Source: Colius striatus (Eukaryota; Chordata; Aves; Coliiformes; Coliidae). Taken from it: a stretch of 64,000 bases of DNA. The stretch covers positions 94,880,362 to 94,944,361 of the forward strand of contig NC_084759.1 of NCBI RefSeq assembly GCF_028858725.1, in the 5' to 3' direction. This document shows positions 62,601-64,000 of this stretch, piece after piece. Below the pieces are notes generated by a model. The model did no database searches. It was not told the origin of the DNA and saw nothing but the letters and a program-made list of their open reading frames with translations. Positions within the stretch are counted from its first letter, which is position 1; every line of letters starts with the position of its first letter. The translations under genes were made by a program, and so were the position numbers.

Positions 62601-64000
62601 GTCTCATTGTCACGAGGGCTACCTCCACAGCAGCAATGACAAGCTGTCCTAACAGAAGGGTTCAATCACAAACCCTTACCCATTTTCAGGACCTCCAGAT
62701 GTATTTCCTGTAAGGTAAGTAAATAAACCTTTAGCTAATATTCAACTTGCCCATTAACAAAACTGGTAAAGGACTGTGATTACTGCTGCAGTTTACTCCA
62801 TGATGATTTCAGGAAAGCGTTAGATGGCAGAGCAGTGAGCTTTGTTGCTACACAGCCCGGGACACTGGTTATGGATATAGTTTTATCTTTCTAAACCAAT
62901 CAAAAAAAGAATCCAAGAAACCTGTAGAGACACACTTAAACAATGGCAAAGTCCAGTTTGTCTCAGGGATTGACCTGAACCTTCCTTTTAAATGTAGTTC
63001 TTGCTCCCTCTTACGAAGCTGCGATATCACAGTTTCCCAAGGTCAGGACTCAAGATCCATCTCCCCACCAGATGTTCACAGCCTGAGGATATCCTTGGGA
63101 AAGTACTCCTTCCCGAGAAGATGAAAACCTTTGCTTGTATCTTGTAACTATGCACACATTAGAGCTTCCCTTACAGAAGTTCTTTCTGTGGCATGGAGCA
63201 GGCAATATGCCAGGAGGATAGAGACTAGGACTACTTGCAGCTGGTGAAACTGTCATTAATTTACTACTTCAGTTGTATAGATCTTCAAACTAATTTATAC
63301 AGAAGGTCAAACAGATGTCTGCAAGAGCTGGAGAAGGAAAACACCACTTCTTAAAACTCTCTTACACCGACCACTTCTCTTCCTTACACCAAGCTGAATT
63401 AAAACATAATAGATATGTTTTGATGGATCTGAGCAGCTTCTTACCGTATCCAATGGTGTCATAGGTTCATCTGTGGAAAGAGTGTAAGAAACAGGGCATA
63501 TAACACAGTTCTTCCCCTGACACATCTTCTGCCTTTCTGGCAATCGGTGATTTACCATTTGGGCTGAAGGCTGCAGGCTCTAGACAGTGTTTATTAGCTA
63601 CAAACAAAGCCATCTTACATGAATTTGTGTAATCTGTCTTCTAACTGATTTAAACCTTTGGCCTCCACAATACGTTGTGATTATGAGTTTCATGACTTAA
63701 TTACATACTGTGAATTAAAAAGTCCTTCCTTCAGTGTATTTTAAATCCTCTGTCTGATACTTTTATTATCTTCTCCTTTCTTCTTTTATTACCGGAAACA
63801 GTAAGTAATCCTTCCCTGTTCCTCATTCTGCATGACTTTATGGACCTATATTACCATTCATCTCTTTCCCAATCTATTAGTCTCTTCTCCTACAGAAAAC
63901 ATTAAATATTTATCATCAGCTTTATTTCCCTCCCTCCTATCTTTTTTCTAGCTGTAATAACCAGAACTGCTCATAATGGATATGAACTTCTGTTTTTGGT
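56678..64000. other. Intergenic, no gene recognised
   Basis: No exon, RNA gene or clear transposon was recognised up to the right edge. Open frames such as 58301..58684 minus (127 codons) and 59278..59610 plus (110 codons) have no known domain and could be chance. By synteny the next coding genes upstream of KCNE2 would be the SLC5A3/MRPS6 pair, expected further right, beyond this window. Confidence 0.45.

Overview
This is vertebrate nuclear DNA, most likely from a bird. It is AT-rich, gene-sparse and intron-rich. It carries CR1 LINE fragments on both strands, a degraded ERV-L type retrovirus, and a long interspersed repeat that I recognise from many avian genomes. No bacterial-style gene layout is present. 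I cannot name the species.

Three genes place the window. KCNE2 (potassium channel beta subunit) has one coding exon at 28071..28448, minus strand. SMIM11 (small integral membrane protein) lies downstream of it on the same strand, with two coding exons at 21209..21229 and 19384..19551. A damaged FAM243A (C21orf140-like) gene lies at 7452..8181, plus strand. The order KCNE2 - SMIM11 - FAM243A, with FAM243A opposite to the other two, is the order and orientation of human 21q22, read here on the minus strand. KCNE1 should lie next, to the left, but no KCNE1 coding exon is visible, so it is probably just outside the window.

Layout. 1-6.3 kb: no gene seen. 6.48-6.8 kb: CR1 piece. 7.45-8.18 kb: FAM243A remnant. 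8.56-9.54 kb: interspersed repeat with internal 81-bp units. 14.3-14.8 kb: candidate terminal exon of an unknown minus-strand transcript. 16.57-17.25 kb: CR1 3' end. 17.5-26.2 kb: SMIM11, from a possible poly(A) signal to a CpG-island promoter. 27.8-28.5 kb: KCNE2 coding and 3' exon. 32-38 kb: transposon cluster (two CR1 pieces, then an ERV-L relic with a CR1 tail nested in it). 38-64 kb: mostly unexplained intergenic DNA upstream of KCNE2, with two CR1 tails, a small CpG-rich patch near 51.1-51.4 kb and a long, once-interrupted reading frame near 52.5-53.2 kb.

The genes form no operon or pathway; they are neighbours by conserved synteny. The main result is that FAM243A, nearly full length and in its ancestral place, is broken by several frame changes and an in-frame stop, which suggests lineage-specific gene loss unless it is assembly error.
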